In this document: one piece after another, positions 47,540 through 56,696 of the stretch
Position numbering within the stretch: position 1 is the first letter of the stretch
Layout: each line of letters starts with the position of its first letter
Assembly (NCBI GenBank): GCA_965234325.1
Contig: OZ248407.1
Coordinates: 1,054,001-1,118,000, forward strand
DNA: 64,000 nucleotides
DNA from: Limnohabitans kasalickyi
GTDB taxonomy: Bacteria; Pseudomonadota; Gammaproteobacteria; Burkholderiales; Burkholderiaceae_C
Reading direction: 5' to 3'
Position numbers and translations under genes: made by a program
Notes under the pieces: model-generated
What the model was told of the DNA's origin: nothing
Seen by the model: only the letters and a program-made list of their open reading frames with translations
The model's database searches: none

Positions 47540-47925
47540 TCGCTGAAAAACTTAAGATATTTGATGATGTCTTCTCGTTTACCGGCGTCACGCAGCCCTT
47601 CATATTTCATCTTGCCCCCCGGCAACACTTTGGCTGGATTGGCGATGTATTCATCCAGCTTATCTTCTGTCCATAAAATATTGCTGGTACGGATCGCTGT
47701 TGAATAGTCGTAATCACTGATGGTTGCAGCTTTGCGTCCGAGCACGCCGTAAATAGAGGGCCCTTTTTTGTTTTTGCCCTCTTTCATCGTGTGGCACTCG
47801 GAACACTCACTGTTGAAAAGCTTAACGCCCGATTTCAGGTCGGCTGCCTGAGATGACGTTGCGATGGTCAGGGCTACGATCAGAAGTCCAAGAGTTTCCG
47901 CGGTACAGCCAAGTGTGAATTTCAT
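47536..47925 (-). CDS. Class I c-type cytochrome, periplasmic
   Basis: A 129-residue monohaem cytochrome with a signal peptide (MKFTLGCTAETLGLLIVALT, cleavage after SSQA). The haem site CSECH is at residues 41-45, and the distal Met is probably in LPGGKMKY. It resembles cytochrome c2-like soluble carriers (KGPSIYGVLGRKAATISDY). It is the first gene of the chemosensory operon. It is likely to take electrons from the molybdenum hydroxylase, and it might contact the receptor's sensor domain. The last point is an inference from position. Confidence 0.92.
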   Translation of the reverse strand: MKFTLGCTAETLGLLIVALTIATSSQAADLKSGVKLFNSECSECHTMKEGKNKKGPSIYGVLGRKAATISDYDYSTAIRTSNILWTEDKLDEYIANPAKVLPGGKMKYEGLRDAGKREDIIKYLKFFSE

Positions 47926-48008
47926 GACTTTGAAAGGTGAGATTTGAAGGTGTTAGTTACTAATTATTGACTTGTTATTTGTATTGGAAAAAGCATATTC
48001 ATGTTATT

Positions 48009-48028
48009 TACCCTTAGAACTAAGGGTA
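48009..48028. promoter_or_regulatory. 20-bp perfect dyad upstream of the cytochrome/chemosensory operon
   Basis: TACCCTTAG and CTAAGGGTA flank two bases, forming a perfect inverted repeat 84 bases before the cytochrome c ATG. No T-run follows, so it looks like an operator and not a terminator. It does not match the 7-2-7 NarL layout. The regulator is unknown. Confidence 0.55.
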
Positions 48029-48081
48029 TAGAGGACGCTCAACCAACGTAAGAGCTTTTAACGGTGAAGCTTGGTTGACAC

Positions 48082-48106
48082 AAAAAAGCCACCCCTTTGG
48101 GTGGCT
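48082..48106 (-). terminator. Rho-independent terminator of guaB
   Basis: On the minus strand AGCCACCC, a 4-base loop and GGGTGGCT are followed by TTTTTTG. It lies 24 bases after the guaB stop and ends transcription before the chemosensory operon promoter. Confidence 0.92.
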
Positions 48107-48129
48107 GGCTCTTAGCGCTTCGGCTGATC

Positions 48130-49599
48130 TTATTCAGCCCGGTAGTTCGGCGCTTCTTTGGTGATCTGCACATCGTGCACATGGCTTTCGCGGATGCCCG
48201 CAGCCGTGATTTCAACAAACTGTGACTCGTCGTGCATGGCCTCGATGGTGGCGCAACCGCAGTAACCCATGCTGGCACGCAAACCACCCGCCATTTGGTA
48301 AATGATGGACACAACCGAGCCTTTGTAGGGCACGCGGCCTTCAATGCCCTCGGGCACCAGTTTGTCGGCGTTGGGGTTGCCGGTGCTCGACTCTTGGAAG
48401 TAGCGGTCGGCACTGCCCTGTTGCATGGCACCAATCGAGCCCATGCCGCGGTAGCTCTTGTAGCTGCGGCCTTGGAACAACACAATTTCGCCCGGTGCCT
48501 CTTCGGTGCCCGCAAACATGCCACCCATCATCACGGTGCCTGCGCCTGCGGCAATGGCCTTGGCGATGTCGCCGCTGTAGCGGATGCCGCCGTCAGCAAT
48601 GAGCGGTACGCCTGTGCCTTTGAGGGCAGTGGCCACGCTGTCCACCGCCATGATTTGCGGCACACCCACGCCCGCCACGATGCGGGTGGTGCAGATAGAG
48701 CCTGGACCAATGCCCACTTTGACCGCATCAGCGCCGGCTTCGACCAAAGCCAAAGCCGCTGCGCCCGTGGCGATGTTGCCGCCGATGACTTCGATGTGCG
48801 GGTAGTTTTGCTTGACCCAACGCACGCGCTCGATCACGCCCTTGCTGTGGCCGTGCGCCGTGTCCACCACGATGGCATCCACGCCAGCGCGGGCCAAGGC
48901 TTCAACACGTTCTTCGGTGCCCTCGCCCACGCCCACGGCAGCGCCTACGCGCAGCTTGCCTGCGGCATCGCGGGCAGCGTTGGGGAAGTTGAGTTGTTTG
49001 GTGATGTCTTTGACGGTGATCAGGCCTTTGAGTTCAAAGGCATCGTTGATGACCAACAGGCGTTCGAGTTTGTGTTTGTTCAACAAATGCTTGGCTTGCT
49101 CAGGCGTGGTGCCTTCAGGCACGGTGACCAAGCGCTCGCGGGGCGTCATGATTTCGCTGACCTTTTGGTCATAGCGTGTCTCAAAGCGCAGATCGCGGCC
49201 AGTGACGATGCCCACGACTTGGCGGCCTTCGCAGACAGGAAAGCCAGACACGCCGAGCTCGTCGCTCAATGCCATCACTTGGCGCACGGTGGTGTCAGGC
49301 GTGATGACCACAGGGTCGCGCAACACACCCGACTCATAGCGCTTGACCTTCGCGACTTGGGCGGCTTGCTCTTGCGCGGTGAGGTTTTTGTGCACGATGC
49401 CAATACCGCCTTCTTGCGCGATGGCAATGGCCAAACGGGCTTCTGTGACCGTGTCCATGGCCGCAGAGACCAAGGGCAAGTTCAGGCGGATGTTTCGGGT
49501 GAATTGGGTCGCGAGGGACGTGTCCTTGGGAAGGACTTGGGAGAAGGCTGGCACCAACAACACGTCGTCGAAGGTGAGGGCTTTGCCGAGAAGGCGCAT
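48130..49599 (-). CDS. guaB: IMP dehydrogenase
   Basis: It oxidises IMP to XMP with NAD+, the committed step to GMP. It has 489 residues: a TIM barrel interrupted by two CBS domains (residues about 95-200), with the catalytic Cys loop GPGSICTTRIVAGVG and the flap YRGMGSIGAM. The ATG at 49599 gives the standard MRLLGKALTFDDV start. guaA lies 10.6 kb downstream on the same strand, though the two are usually neighbours. A long open frame on the opposite strand is a shadow of this gene. Confidence 0.98.
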   Translation of the reverse strand: MRLLGKALTFDDVLLVPAFSQVLPKDTSLATQFTRNIRLNLPLVSAAMDTVTEARLAIAIAQEGGIGIVHKNLTAQEQAAQVAKVKRYESGVLRDPVVITPDTTVRQVMALSDELGVSGFPVCEGRQVVGIVTGRDLRFETRYDQKVSEIMTPRERLVTVPEGTTPEQAKHLLNKHKLERLLVINDAFELKGLITVKDITKQLNFPNAARDAAGKLRVGAAVGVGEGTEERVEALARAGVDAIVVDTAHGHSKGVIERVRWVKQNYPHIEVIGGNIATGAAALALVEAGADAVKVGIGPGSICTTRIVAGVGVPQIMAVDSVATALKGTGVPLIADGGIRYSGDIAKAIAAGAGTVMMGGMFAGTEEAPGEIVLFQGRSYKSYRGMGSIGAMQQGSADRYFQESSTGNPNADKLVPEGIEGRVPYKGSVVSIIYQMAGGLRASMGYCGCATIEAMHDESQFVEITAAGIRESHVHDVQITKEAPNYRAE

Positions 49600-49767
49600 G
49601 GTGATTGCTCCAAAAACAATATTTTAGAGACCGTCGCCGCATCACTTGTATACAGCTATCTAGCCGCAGAAAAAGCACGTTTCAATTCCGTGCGCTCCTT
49701 AAGTTTTAGTCTACGAATCCATAATTTAGTTGTTTGTCACATCTCACACCCTCAAGAGGTTTTTATT

Positions 49768-51012
49768 TTGCTGCGACGAATTTTTCCAATCCAGGTTTGG
49801 CTACTGCCGGTGCTGATGCACGCCTCAGCGAGTTGGGCCAACAGTCCCACCACCTTTAATTTGAGTGAGCTCGAGAAACTCACGATTGACTCCAGCTTTG
49901 CGGTCAAAGCCACCCAAGAGGCCGTCAACACGGCCATCGCATCGGTGACCACCGCGCGGGCTTTTCCAAACCCTGAAATCGAAACATCGCGGGGCCAACA
50001 GGTCACGCGACTGAACCGTGCTGAAGTCGGGCCCACGCAAAGCTGGGCCATCACCCAACCTTTAGACATGCCTTGGCAACGTGTGCCCCGCGTCGACGCA
50101 GCCTCAGCAGGATTGCAAGCGGAACAAGCCCATCAACGCGCGTTCACGACAGATGTGATTGCCAAACTGCGGCTGCGTTACTTCGACTTGATACGCCGTC
50201 AAGCTGAGGAACGCGCAAGCCGAGAAGACAGCAAGTTGATGGAAGGCATTCGCAGCCGCATTGCCTTGCGCGTAGAAACGGGCGAAGCAGCGCGTTACGA
50301 GCTGGTCAAAGCAGACGCAGAAACACTCAATGCCCAAAAGTTAGCGCAATCGGCTGAATTGCGCACACGTCAGTCGCGTGCGGCATTGCGTGCAGTGGTT
50401 GGCGCACAGTTACCGGACGACTTCCAAATTGACAACAGCGCACAGGACTTACCCCGCCCTGCACCACTGACTCAGGTCAAATCAGAAGTCATCCAAGAAA
50501 ACCCCGTACTCGCCAAAGCCCGTGCAGAACGGGCACAACTCACGCACAAGCTCAACGAGCAAAAAGCCTTGCGTCTGCCGCAATTGGCCCTCAAAGCAGC
50601 CATCGATCAGGACCACGAGATTCGTAACAAACGCATTGGTTTGTCACTCACGGTTCCCTTGTGGAATTCGCGTGCGGGGCCCATTGGCGAAGCCGCAAGC
50701 CGGCTGTCTCGCGCGGATAACGAGGTGTTGCACCAAGAGTTCTCGATCCTCCAAGAGCTTGATGCGGCCTATCAGCAATACGACATCGCACAAGCACAAA
50801 TGATGGCGCTGGAATCGGGCATTGTTCGCCAAGCGGCCAACGCCTTTCGAATTGTGGAGATCGCCTACAAAGCGGGCGAGAAGGGCTTTCTCGAAGTCTT
50901 GGATGCACAGCGTGTTTTGCGTGCTGCCCGCAATGAATTAATCACCGCACGTTACGAATTAGCCAGCGCTTGGGCAGAAATTGAACGCTTGCGCGCCACC
51001 CCTACGCCTTGA
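49768..51012 (+). CDS. czcC: Outer-membrane efflux protein, CzcC/TolC family
   Basis: A 414-residue outer-membrane channel for metal efflux. The leader LLRRIFPIQVWLLPVLMHAS ends in a signal-type ASA-S-WA site. Two copies of the long helical hairpin follow, with typical blocks TTARAFPNPEIE and KAGEKGFLEVLDAQR. Translation seems to start at a TTG at 49768, with AAGAGGT 8 bases upstream; the upstream in-frame extension runs antisense through guaB. It forms a tripartite pump with the next two genes. CzcC versus CusC class is not settled by sequence alone. Confidence 0.9.
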   Translation: MLRRIFPIQVWLLPVLMHASASWANSPTTFNLSELEKLTIDSSFAVKATQEAVNTAIASVTTARAFPNPEIETSRGQQVTRLNRAEVGPTQSWAITQPLDMPWQRVPRVDAASAGLQAEQAHQRAFTTDVIAKLRLRYFDLIRRQAEERASREDSKLMEGIRSRIALRVETGEAARYELVKADAETLNAQKLAQSAELRTRQSRAALRAVVGAQLPDDFQIDNSAQDLPRPAPLTQVKSEVIQENPVLAKARAERAQLTHKLNEQKALRLPQLALKAAIDQDHEIRNKRIGLSLTVPLWNSRAGPIGEAASRLSRADNEVLHQEFSILQELDAAYQQYDIAQAQMMALESGIVRQAANAFRIVEIAYKAGEKGFLEVLDAQRVLRAARNELITARYELASAWAEIERLRATPTP

Positions 51013-51020
51013 TACATCCT

Positions 51021-52184
51021 ATGAAAAAAACCTCTTCCATGCGCGCCATCAGCGCCCTCTTGATGTGTTGTGCCTTGTCTTTGTCAGCGTGCAAAAAAGC
51101 TGGACTAGAAACGGCCAGCACAAACGACATCGACACCCGCTTGATTGCCGCCGACGCTGCACTTCAAAGCCAAATCAAAGTGGCTGCGGTCCTCACCACC
51201 GGTGTTTCTGAAACCTTGCGTGTGGCGGGTCAAATTGACTTTGACGAGCAAGCCTTGACCCGGATTGGCGCCAGTGTGACGGGGCGTGTCACTCAAATTC
51301 AAGCGCAGCTGGGGGACGCGGTGAAGAAGGGCGACACCTTGGCCATCATCAACAGCAGCGAACTGTCAAGCTCGCAGCTCGCCTATCTCAAAGCACGCTC
51401 AGAGAAAGAGCTCCACCGACGTAATGTCGAGCGCGCCAAAACACTTTACCAAGCGGATGTGCTCAGCCTGGCTGAGTTGCAGCGCCGCGAAAACGAATAC
51501 GAAATTGCCTCTGCCGAAACGCGTGCTGCGCAAGATCAATTGCGCGTTTTGGGCGTCAGCCTAGCGTCTATTGAGCGCTTGGCGGCCACAGGTGCGATTG
51601 ACTCGGTGGCGAGCGTGATTGCCACCATTCAGGGTGTGGTCGTCGAGCGCAAGGTTGCAGCCGGTCAAGTGGTGCAGCCCTCGGATGTGCTGTTTGCGGT
51701 TGCCAACTTGCAACGCGTCTGGGCCGTGGCACAAGTGCCCGAGCAACAAATTTCACAAGTCAAAACTGGGCAGTCCGTGCAAATCGAAGTGCCTGCGCTG
51801 AACAACGAAAAACTCATGGGCAAGCTGATTTATGTGGGCCAAACGGTCAATCCTGACACCCGCACGGTGCTGGTGCGCACCGAGCTCGACAACCAAGGCG
51901 GTCGCCTGAAGCCGTCGATGCTTGCTTCCATGTTGATTGAGGCAGCGCCTGTTCAGCGGCTGGTTGTGCCCTCTGCGGCCGTGGTACGCGAGGACGACAA
52001 CGACCATGTGTTTGTTCAAGAAGCCAATGGCATGTTTCGGCTCACCAAGGTGCGCTTGGCTCCCGAACGTGGGGGGCAACGTGTTGTGATGGATGGCATC
52101 AAGCAAGGCGCAAGCGTGGTGGTTGAAGGCGCCTTTCATTTGAACAACCAACGCAACCTCAAAGCCATGGAAAGCGGGAACTAA
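51021..52184 (+). CDS. czcB: Efflux RND periplasmic adaptor, CzcB family
   Basis: A 387-residue membrane fusion protein. The leader MKKTSSMRAISALLMCCALS runs into a lipobox (LSAC), so it is probably a lipoprotein. The lipoyl-like half-motifs (ASVTGRVTQIQAQLGDAVKKG, IQGVVVERKVAAGQVV), a coiled-coil hairpin (residues about 130-200) and the barrel domain (VWAVAQVPEQQISQVK) are in order. The N-terminus lacks the His-rich metal-binding extension of some CzcB proteins. It lies 8 bases after czcC and 3 before czcA. Confidence 0.92.
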   Translation: MKKTSSMRAISALLMCCALSLSACKKAGLETASTNDIDTRLIAADAALQSQIKVAAVLTTGVSETLRVAGQIDFDEQALTRIGASVTGRVTQIQAQLGDAVKKGDTLAIINSSELSSSQLAYLKARSEKELHRRNVERAKTLYQADVLSLAELQRRENEYEIASAETRAAQDQLRVLGVSLASIERLAATGAIDSVASVIATIQGVVVERKVAAGQVVQPSDVLFAVANLQRVWAVAQVPEQQISQVKTGQSVQIEVPALNNEKLMGKLIYVGQTVNPDTRTVLVRTELDNQGGRLKPSMLASMLIEAAPVQRLVVPSAAVVREDDNDHVFVQEANGMFRLTKVRLAPERGGQRVVMDGIKQGASVVVEGAFHLNNQRNLKAMESGN

Positions 52185-52187
52185 GTC

Positions 52188-55100
52188 ATGCTTGAATCCC
52201 TTGTTCGTGCTGCGCTTAAGCAGCGCTTGGTGGTCTGCGTCATCGCGGTGATGCTGCTGTTTTTTGGCTTGCATGCCGCCACCAAACTGTCGGTAGACGC
52301 ATTCCCAGACGTGACCAACGTGCAGGTGCAAATTGCCACCGAAGCCCCCGGTCGCTCTCCCGAAGAGGTGGAACGCTTTGCCACCGTGCCCATCGAAGTG
52401 GCCATGACTGGCCTGCCTGGCCTGACCGAGTTGCGCTCGCTCAACAAGCCGGGTCTCTCGCTGATCACCCTCGTCTTTACCGACAAGACCAGCGTGTACT
52501 TTGCCCGTCAATTGGTCATGGAACGTCTGATGGAAGTGGGCCAACGCCTGCCCCCAGGCATCACGCCAGTGCTCGGTCCTGTTTCTTCTGGCTTGGGCGA
52601 GGTGTACCAATACACCCTGGAGCATTCAGGTGACGGCAACCGCGAACTCAGCGAAGAAGAACTCACCCAACGCCGCGTGGTCCAAGACTGGGTGCTGCGC
52701 CCCCTGTTGCGCTCGATTCCTGGTGTGGCCGAAATCAACTCGCAAGGCGGCTTCGTCAAGCAGTACCACGTGTTGGTCAACCCCGAGCGTTTGCGCCATT
52801 ACAAAATCAGTCTGTCTGAGGTTTACAACGCGGTGTCGCGCAACAACGCCAACTCAGGCGGCGGGGTGCTACCCCAGGCCTCTGAGCAATACCTGATTCG
52901 CGGCGTGGGCCTGATTCAAGGCGTGGGCGACTTGGGCCAAATTGTGCTGAAAGAAATCAACGGCACGCCGGTTTACATGCGTGATGTGGCCGAAATCAAA
53001 CTCGGCCACGATGTGCGCCAAGGCGCGGTCATCAAAAACGGCGACACCGAGGCGGTGGGCGGCATTGTGATGATGATGACCGGCGGTAACGCCAAGGAGG
53101 TAGTGAGCCGCATCAAGAAGCGTGTGAAAGAAATCAACGACCGCGACATGCTGCCAGGCGATCTGAAAGTGGTCCCCTATTACGACCGCTCCGAGTTGGT
53201 CGATGCGGCACTGTGGACCGTCACCAAGGTGCTGATTGAAGGCGTGGTACTGGTGGTGATTGTGTTGTTTTTGTTCTTGGGCGATGTGCGCTCGTCGCTG
53301 ATCGTGGTGGCTACCTTGGTGCTGACGCCGCTGCTCACCTTCATGGCCATGAACAAGCTGGGCATCTCTGCCAACCTCATGTCGCTGGGCGGCTTGGCCA
53401 TTGCGATTGGTTTGATGGTGGACGGCTCGGTCGTGGTGGTTGAAAACGCCTATGCCCGCTTGGGTCGTGCCGCTGAACTGGGCGAAACCAAAGCGCGTGG
53501 CATTTTGAACGCAGTGACCGAAGTCGCCACGCCCGTGATTTTTGGCGTGGGCATCATCATTTTGGTGTTCTTACCCTTGATGACCTTGCAAGGCATGGAG
53601 GGCAAGATGTTTGCCCCTCTGGCCTACACCATTGCCATCGCACTGGCTGTGTCGCTGGTGCTGTCCATGACTTTGTCGCCTGTGCTTTCCTCGTATTTGC
53701 TCAAGCCGCCTGTGGGAGATGGTGACCACGACACGTTACTCATCAAAGCGCTGAAATCTCGGTATTTAAAGCTTTTGGACTTGGCCATGTCAAACCAAAA
53801 AGGCACGGTTCTCATTTCAATTGGGACACTTGTATTTGCTGCGGGCATCATTCCATTTTTAGGCACCGCCTTCATTCCAGAAATGAAAGAAGGATCCATC
53901 ACGCCCAGCATTATTCGTGTACCCAATATTTCATTGAGCGAATCCATAAAAATGGAAATGCAGGCTATGAAATTAATTTCCACGGTACCTGGCGTCAAGT
54001 CGGCAACCTCAGGCCTAGGACGGGGAGAGTCTCCTGCCGACCCACAAAGCACCAACGAATCAACACCGATTGTGAGCCTGAAGCCCAAGGATGAGTGGCC
54101 TTCTGGATGGAATCAAGATGACATTGCAAATACGATCAGTGAAAAACTGAAGGCTCTCCCTGGTGCGCAAGTTGTCATGTCGCAACCTATTTCTGCACGC
54201 GTTGCAGAAATGGTCACAGGTGTGCGCTCCGACATCGCCGTGAAAGTTTTTGGAGACGATTTGGATGAGCTCAAACGCGTAGCCAACCAAATCACCAAAG
54301 TAGCGCAAACCATCCAAGGCGCACAAGACTTGCGCGTGGAGCGCATCTCGGGCCAGCAGTATTTGCAAATTGACATCGACCGTCAAGCCATTGCGCGCAT
54401 GGGGCTGAACGTGTCAGACGTGAACGACATCATTGAAACCGCGATTGGCGGCAAAGTGGCGTCCGAGGTGTTTGAAGGCGAGCGCCGTTTCTCTGCTGTC
54501 GTGCGTTTGCCTGAGCGCTTTCGCAACAATATTGAAGCCATTTCCAACATCATCCTCAGCTCTGCCAACGGCGCACAGGCGCGCTTGGACGATGTAGCCA
54601 AAATTCAAGTGCTCGATGGCCCCGCGCAAATTTCACGCGAAATGGCCAAGCGCCGTATCGTCGTGGGCATCAACGTCAAAGATCGGGACTTGGGCAGTTT
54701 TGTGGCCGAGCTACAAGCTAAGGTCGACGACAAAATCAAACTACCTGATGGCTACTACTTGGAATGGGGCGGTCAATTTCAAAACATGGAACGTGCCTTG
54801 GGCCATTTGAAAATTATTGTGCCCATCACAGTGGTAGCAATTTTCTTTTTGCTGTTTTTGCTGTTTAACTCGGTCAAGTTCGCCACCCTCATCATCACCG
54901 TGTTGCCTTTTGCCTCGGTGGGTGGGGTGCTGGGGTTGTTCATCGCCGGCGAATACCTGTCCGTCCCCGCATCCGTGGGCTTCATTGCACTGTGGGGCAT
55001 CGCGGTGCTCAACGGTGTGGTGCTGGTGTCTTACATCCGCAGCTTGCGCGAGGGCGGTATGTCTGTCAAAGACGCGGTGCTTGAGGGCGCCCGTCAACGA

Positions 55101-55298
55101 TTCCGACCCGTCATGATGACGGCCACGGTGGCCATGCTGGGCCTGATTCCGTTCCTCATTTCAGACGGCCCCGGCTCTGAAGTGCAGCGTCCCTTGGCCA
55201 TTGTGGTGATTGGGGGGCTGATCACCTGCACCTTGCTGACCTTGGTGGTGGTTCCCACGATTTATCACTGGTTCGATGACACAAAACCTGAAGCCTGA
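52188..55298 (+). CDS. czcA: Heavy-metal efflux RND transporter, CzcA/CusA family
   Basis: A 1036-residue proton-driven pump. The HME-RND acidic relay is in GLMVDGSVVVVENAYARLG, and other family blocks include VDAFPDVTNVQVQI near the N-terminus and ARQRFRPVMMTATVAMLGLIP near the C-terminus. It exports divalent or monovalent metal ions; the choice of Co/Zn/Cd or Cu/Ag cannot be made safely. A patch at about 53750-54200 is AT-richer than the rest, which may show a recombined segment. It is followed 14 bases later by a PII-like gene. Confidence 0.94.
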   Translation: MLESLVRAALKQRLVVCVIAVMLLFFGLHAATKLSVDAFPDVTNVQVQIATEAPGRSPEEVERFATVPIEVAMTGLPGLTELRSLNKPGLSLITLVFTDKTSVYFARQLVMERLMEVGQRLPPGITPVLGPVSSGLGEVYQYTLEHSGDGNRELSEEELTQRRVVQDWVLRPLLRSIPGVAEINSQGGFVKQYHVLVNPERLRHYKISLSEVYNAVSRNNANSGGGVLPQASEQYLIRGVGLIQGVGDLGQIVLKEINGTPVYMRDVAEIKLGHDVRQGAVIKNGDTEAVGGIVMMMTGGNAKEVVSRIKKRVKEINDRDMLPGDLKVVPYYDRSELVDAALWTVTKVLIEGVVLVVIVLFLFLGDVRSSLIVVATLVLTPLLTFMAMNKLGISANLMSLGGLAIAIGLMVDGSVVVVENAYARLGRAAELGETKARGILNAVTEVATPVIFGVGIIILVFLPLMTLQGMEGKMFAPLAYTIAIALAVSLVLSMTLSPVLSSYLLKPPVGDGDHDTLLIKALKSRYLKLLDLAMSNQKGTVLISIGTLVFAAGIIPFLGTAFIPEMKEGSITPSIIRVPNISLSESIKMEMQAMKLISTVPGVKSATSGLGRGESPADPQSTNESTPIVSLKPKDEWPSGWNQDDIANTISEKLKALPGAQVVMSQPISARVAEMVTGVRSDIAVKVFGDDLDELKRVANQITKVAQTIQGAQDLRVERISGQQYLQIDIDRQAIARMGLNVSDVNDIIETAIGGKVASEVFEGERRFSAVVRLPERFRNNIEAISNIILSSANGAQARLDDVAKIQVLDGPAQISREMAKRRIVVGINVKDRDLGSFVAELQAKVDDKIKLPDGYYLEWGGQFQNMERALGHLKIIVPITVVAIFFLLFLLFNSVKFATLIITVLPFASVGGVLGLFIAGEYLSVPASVGFIALWGIAVLNGVVLVSYIRSLREGGMSVKDAVLEGARQRFRPVMMTATVAMLGLIPFLISDGPGSEVQRPLAIVVIGGLITCTLLTLVVVPTIYHWFDDTKPEA

Positions 55299-55312
55299 TT
55301 GAGACAAAAAGC

Positions 55313-55654
55313 ATGAAAGAAATCAAAGCCATCATTCGTCCCTCCAAGCTTCCCACCTTGCGTGAAAAGCTGCGTACCCTCCCCGGCTTTCCTGGCATGA
55401 CCGTGAGCAAGGCTGAAGGCTGTTCTGCGACCAAATTGCAAAGCCCCAGCAATTTAAAAGAAGAACTGACCGACTACACGCCCAAGGTGCGCATTGAAAT
55501 TGTGGCGCCCGATGAGCTAAGTGACAGCATCGTTGACACGATTGTTCAGGTGGCGCAAATCGGCCAGATCGGCGACGGTTTGGTGTGGGTGACCGACATC
55601 AGCCGTGCCGTGTTTTTATACAAATCAGTGGCTGGGCCGATCGAACGCCCTTAA
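55313..55654 (+). CDS. PII-like signalling protein linked to metal efflux (PII-NG type)
   Basis: A 113-residue trimeric-fold PII homologue (MKEIKAIIRPSKLPTLREKL, ending GDGLVWVTDISRAVFLYKS). The T-loop region (GCSATKLQSPSNLKEELTDY) lacks the uridylylated Tyr context of GlnB. The GlnB-type tail with GExDxxAI is absent. PII-NG proteins form a group tied to CusABC/CzcABC operons and are thought to sense metal or nucleotide state. It is the last gene of the czcCBA operon. Confidence 0.88.
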   Translation: MKEIKAIIRPSKLPTLREKLRTLPGFPGMTVSKAEGCSATKLQSPSNLKEELTDYTPKVRIEIVAPDELSDSIVDTIVQVAQIGQIGDGLVWVTDISRAVFLYKSVAGPIERP

Positions 55655-55669
55655 GGGCGCTGAATCAAA

Positions 55670-56689
55670 TTACGAACGCTGCGCCAAAGGCAGGTTGAGC
55701 AACAGGTTTTGCGGCTTGAGCTTCAAGCGCTGATTGGCATCGACCGCCATGGCCAAATAAACAGGCTTGCCGCGGACATCTGCCAACATGGCGTTGGGTT
55801 CGTCGAATGTGAGTTTGAACAAGCACAACAGACGCTCCATGCGTTCGGCCTCCACCTCTTTGCCTTGGTAGAGGTCATTCAAAATGCTGCTGGCCTGCGC
55901 ATCCAAGCCGATGTGCCACACCCAGTGGTCGTCGTCAATCTCACGCTCGGTTTGAATCTGCACCTGCACGCCCAAGAAGTGTTGTACCCACTTGGCCATC
56001 ACCTCGCACAGCGCGTTCAAACCTGGCTGACCACGGTTGAGGCTAAGCACCCAATCAAAACTCTCGCTGCGGGGCCAATAGGCGTCTTGGTTGTCGTCGT
56101 TGAGCACATCCAAGTCCACGCTGCGCAACTTGATGCCGCCTTGTTGCAGCAATTCACCAATCGAGCCAAAGCTGCCTTGCGTGGCGTGACGCTCTACCGT
56201 GGTGTCGTCAGCGGCCATGACGGCACCGTCTTCGAGCACGGTGACTTTTTGCGTGTGCATCAGCATTTCGGCGGCACGCACCTGCATGGCGGTGGCTTCA
56301 TCGCCTAAGACGTGGCGCAACAAAATTTGCGTCAAGTGCTGCACCAACAAAGGCGGCACATCGACGCCCTCGCCTTTGAACAAAGCCATGTAGCTGGCTT
56401 CTAAGGTGGGGTGCGCCAACAGGCGCGCCCTGAAACGCAGCCACACGGCGTAGTTCTCGGCGGCATCGGGGTCTTGCAGCCCGGCCAAGGTGTCGGCGCT
56501 AACGACCATGCGAGGCTGCTCGCTCAAGTTGTGGTGCAAGGCAATCTCTGCAGCGCAAGAGCTGGCAATCGGTGCCAATTCGGGTCGCTCGAGCAGGAAG
56601 CGTAAAAAGTCATCGCTGACTACCAAGTGACCCTGTTGGTCTTGCGTCAGCAAGGTGTAGCCGCTAGAGGGCCAAAAATTGTGTGTCAT
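55670..56689 (-). CDS. Conserved hypothetical protein, DUF6352-like
   Basis: A 339-residue cytoplasmic protein without membrane spans. It begins MTHNFWPSSGYTLL and contains SDDFLRFLLERPELAPIASSC and PRSESFDWVLSLNRGQPGL. From memory this resembles a family listed as DUF6352, common in betaproteobacteria. Its function is unknown; no catalytic motif stands out. It is 7 bases downstream of rnfH, in a ratA-rnfH-DUF6352 unit, and converges on the PII gene 15 bases away. Confidence 0.8.
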   Translation of the reverse strand: MTHNFWPSSGYTLLTQDQQGHLVVSDDFLRFLLERPELAPIASSCAAEIALHHNLSEQPRMVVSADTLAGLQDPDAAENYAVWLRFRARLLAHPTLEASYMALFKGEGVDVPPLLVQHLTQILLRHVLGDEATAMQVRAAEMLMHTQKVTVLEDGAVMAADDTTVERHATQGSFGSIGELLQQGGIKLRSVDLDVLNDDNQDAYWPRSESFDWVLSLNRGQPGLNALCEVMAKWVQHFLGVQVQIQTEREIDDDHWVWHIGLDAQASSILNDLYQGKEVEAERMERLLCLFKLTFDEPNAMLADVRGKPVYLAMAVDANQRLKLKPQNLLLNLPLAQRS

Positions 56690-56696
56690 AAGTTTT

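Noticed and set aside
48232..49767. Long plus-strand open frame running antisense through guaB into the CzcC gene
   Set aside because: It is a codon-bias shadow of guaB. The CzcC signal peptide begins at the TTG at 49768 with its own ribosome-binding site.
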